Shown: positions 7,706 through 9,476 of the stretch, in pieces | Position numbering within the stretch: position 1 is the stretch's first letter | Layout: each line of letters begins with the position of its first letter | Source of the DNA: Woeseiaceae bacterium | GTDB lineage: Bacteria; Pseudomonadota; Gammaproteobacteria; Steroidobacterales; Woeseiaceae | Direction: 5' to 3' | NCBI GenBank assembly: GCA_013138675.1 | Contig: WTCH01000022.1 | Coordinates: 1-9,476, forward strand | DNA length: 9,476 nt | The notes under the pieces: model-generated | What the model saw: the letters and a program-made list of their open reading frames with translations, nothing else | Told to the model about the DNA's origin: nothing | Database searches by the model: none | Position numbers and translations under genes: made by a program

Positions 7706-7711
7706 TAAGGA
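7706..7711 (+). promoter_or_regulatory. Ribosome binding site of ampE
   Basis: TAAGGA lies just upstream of ATG 7715, with 3 bases between. It is the best Shine-Dalgarno match in the window and fixes the ampE start. The spacing is slightly tight. The site lies in the 34-base gap after ampD, which suggests ampE is translated independently of ampD although the two are probably co-transcribed. Confidence 0.6.
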
Positions 7712-7714
7712 ACG

Positions 7715-8632
7715 ATGCATCTGATTGCCCTGCTTATTGGTCTGGTCATTGAACGGCTTGCGACACAGTTATTTCATCTGCGCAGACTGCGCTGGATCGA
7801 TCGCGTGATCGATGCTGGTTTTCGGCAGGCAGGTCGCCTGTCCAACTGGCCTGCGCTGATTCCAATAGTAGCGCTCGTGGTGCTGCTCGTAGTGCCCGTG
7901 CTCGCGCTCACAGTGGTGCTTGTCCTTCGTGATCCTCTGCTCGGTTTTCCCTACCTGATACTCGGCGTATTCGTGCTGTTTTTCTCACTCGGCCCGCAGG
8001 ATATTGGCGAAGACGTCGATGAGTACTGCAAGGCCATGGAAGATGACGACAAAGAACGTATTCGAGAGACTGCCAGGGCCATCATCGAGAGTGATGTTCC
8101 CGAGGATACGCTGGAGCGCATTCACCGCGTTGAAGAGGCCGTTTGTGTTCAGGCGAACAATCGCCTGTTTGCTGTCATCTTCTGGTTCGTACTGCTGGGG
8201 CCACTCGGCGCGTGGACTTACCGGGCAACGGATCTGATACGCCGTCGTGCAGTGTTTGTTACAACGCGTGAAGATGAGTCGAGCGGAATGCCGGAACGCC
8301 TGCGTGATGCGGCCATTGTCCTGCACGGCTGGCTTGCCTGGATACCCGCACGGCTCACGGCGATTGGCTATGCGGCGGCCGGCAATTTCGATACAGCGCT
8401 CGGTGCATGGCGTGCGCCAACGGAACAAGAATCCGACTCAGCGTCGGAATACAACGAACATTTGCTCGCACGCGTTGGTGTCGGCGCGTTGGCACTGGGC
8501 GATGACTCCGACGAGGACCTTGTAACGCGAGGCGTGCGCGGGGCTACAGCGGCCAACCGACTTGTCTTTCGCCTGCTTCTGATTTCGGCCGTTGTCGTCG
8601 CCGCAATGACGTTGTACGGCTGGACGCAGTGA
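7715..8632 (+). CDS. ampE: AmpE family inner-membrane protein
   Basis: The membrane protein commonly encoded right after ampD; its biochemical role is not well defined, though it has been called a regulatory or sensory partner in beta-lactamase induction. It has 305 residues, against about 284 in E. coli. The N-terminus (LIGLVIERL, then a basic RWIDR) matches the family. Hydrophobic segments lie near 47-70, 76-93, 151-166 and 283-300. A charged region (94-145, rich in D and E) separates the second and third. The conserved GWLAWIPARLTAIGYAAAG stretch at 205-223 and the terminal LYGW are family traits. The start ATG has a good ribosome site. Position immediately after ampD supports the call, and the stop overlaps the start of the next gene as GTGA. 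Confidence 0.9.
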   Translation: MHLIALLIGLVIERLATQLFHLRRLRWIDRVIDAGFRQAGRLSNWPALIPIVALVVLLVVPVLALTVVLVLRDPLLGFPYLILGVFVLFFSLGPQDIGEDVDEYCKAMEDDDKERIRETARAIIESDVPEDTLERIHRVEEAVCVQANNRLFAVIFWFVLLGPLGAWTYRATDLIRRRAVFVTTREDESSGMPERLRDAAIVLHGWLAWIPARLTAIGYAAAGNFDTALGAWRAPTEQESDSASEYNEHLLARVGVGALALGDDSDEDLVTRGVRGATAANRLVFRLLLISAVVVAAMTLYGWTQ

Positions 8633-9476
8633 GGGCGTGCCGGGCGGCACTGATCCTGCTCACGTCGTACGCCCTCGGCGCCTGTTCTGAGGCGCCACTG
8701 CCTGAGCACAAGGGCGGAACCTATCAACGCGTCGTAACGCTTGCTCCCAATTTGACGGAACTCGTATTTGCGGCGGGTGCCGGTAGCTCGCTCATCGGTG
8801 TCAGTGCCTATTCGGATTACCCACCTGCTGCGCTCGAATTACCGATCGTCGGTGATGCATTCATGATCGATCAGGAGCAGCTGGCGATCCTGAAGCCCGA
8901 TCTCCTGCTCGTGTGGCAGAGCGGAACACCCGCGCATATCATCGATGAACTGCGCCGCGTGGGATTCAACGTGGAGGTCATTCGCACGAGCAGCCTTGCA
9001 GATGTTGCGTCGGCGATCCGCCGCATTGGAATACTGACGGGGCATACTGACGATGCGGAAGCGGCCGGTCGCGCCTATGAGCGCGGGCTTGAGTCTATTG
9101 GCGGCAATAGTGATCAGCTCACCGACATCCGGGTTTTCTACCAGGTATCGCAACGGCCACTGTTTACGGTGAATGGTGACCATTACGTGAGCGAACTGAT
9201 CACTCTGTGCGGCGGCAGCAATGTGTTCGCCGACCTGGACGAACTGGCACCGACGATCGATGTAGAGTCGGTCGTCGAGCGCAATCCCGAGGTCTTGCTC
9301 GCGAGTACCGATGCTGGCGAGAACGCATTTGCTGAGTGGCAAAGGTGGCCGCATATGGCCGCCAACGAGACAGGCAACCTGTTCCTGATGCCCGCCGATG
9401 CGATCGGACGGGCCACACCTCGGTTGTTGCTGGCTGGAGAGGCTGTTTGCGAGGCACTCGCCGAAGGCCGGCGCCG
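8629..9476 (+). CDS. btuF: BtuF-like cobalamin-binding ABC transporter lipoprotein (3' end cut by window edge)
   Basis: Substrate-binding protein of the helical-backbone (Fe/B12) family that delivers ligand to a BtuCD-type importer. The GTG at 8629 overlaps the ampE stop, and no other upstream start fits. The frame stays open to the window edge, giving 282 residues, close to full length. Residues 1-19 form a lipoprotein signal with lipobox LGAC and lipidated C19, so the protein is expected to be membrane-anchored. Family features in order are VVTLAPNLTELVFAAGA (35-51), IGVSAYSDYPPAA (56-68), LPIVGDAF (71-78), LKPDLLLVWQSG (88-99), RVFYQVSQRPLFTVNGDH (168-185), LCGGSNVFADL (193-203) and PRLLLAGEAVCEAL (264-277). 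The SDYPPAA and GDAF motifs favour cobalamin over iron-siderophore binding, by recognition rather than proof. No riboswitch is visible before it; it appears to depend on the ampD-ampE transcript. Confidence 0.88.
   Translation, partial: MRACRAALILLTSYALGACSEAPLPEHKGGTYQRVVTLAPNLTELVFAAGAGSSLIGVSAYSDYPPAALELPIVGDAFMIDQEQLAILKPDLLLVWQSGTPAHIIDELRRVGFNVEVIRTSSLADVASAIRRIGILTGHTDDAEAAGRAYERGLESIGGNSDQLTDIRVFYQVSQRPLFTVNGDHYVSELITLCGGSNVFADLDELAPTIDVESVVERNPEVLLASTDAGENAFAEWQRWPHMAANETGNLFLMPADAIGRATPRLLLAGEAVCEALAEGRR

Noticed and set aside
8839..9457. Minus-strand open frames antisense to the BtuF-like gene
   Set aside because: The plus strand carries a continuous frame with clear family motifs and a lipoprotein signal, so the antisense frames are shadows.

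Overview
The window looks like chromosomal DNA from a moderately GC-rich gammaproteobacterium with type IV pili. This rests on three things: a ChpA/PilL-type chemosensory kinase of the pilus (Pil-Chp) system, the ampD-ampE pair that is typical of Gammaproteobacteria, and even, GC-rich codon usage throughout. I see no mobile element, CRISPR array, tRNA or rRNA, and no sign of recent transfer. I cannot name the genus with confidence.

Left part (1-6220, all + strand). A very large hybrid histidine kinase of the ChpA family fills more than half the window. Its true start codon is probably cut by the left edge by a single base. It is followed, with a 4-base GTGA overlap, by a small CheW-type adaptor resembling ChpC, and then by a short exported protein of the DUF5329 type. 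No chpB-type methylesterase lies between the kinase and the adaptor.

Middle (6221-7119). A short convergent gap holds a strong intrinsic terminator for the minus-strand gene rsmE (16S rRNA m3U1498 methyltransferase). rsmE is divergent from ampD across a 43-base gap, which should contain the promoters of both flanking transcripts.

Right part (7120-9476, + strand). ampD (cytoplasmic anhydro-muropeptide amidase), ampE (its usual membrane partner) and a BtuF-like cobalamin-binding lipoprotein are closely packed and probably one operon. The last overlaps ampE by GTGA and runs off the right edge.

Functionally the window has three themes: signal transduction to type IV pili (ChpA receives signals from a pilus chemoreceptor and passes phosphate to response regulators), ribosomal RNA modification, and peptidoglycan recycling joined to B12-family uptake. 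All proteins belong to known families. The points worth a second look are architectural: a shortened ChpA with few intact phosphotransfer domains, the missing chpB, the DUF5329 gene beside the Chp genes, and a B12-binding lipoprotein coupled to ampE. I found no clear evidence of an undescribed system.
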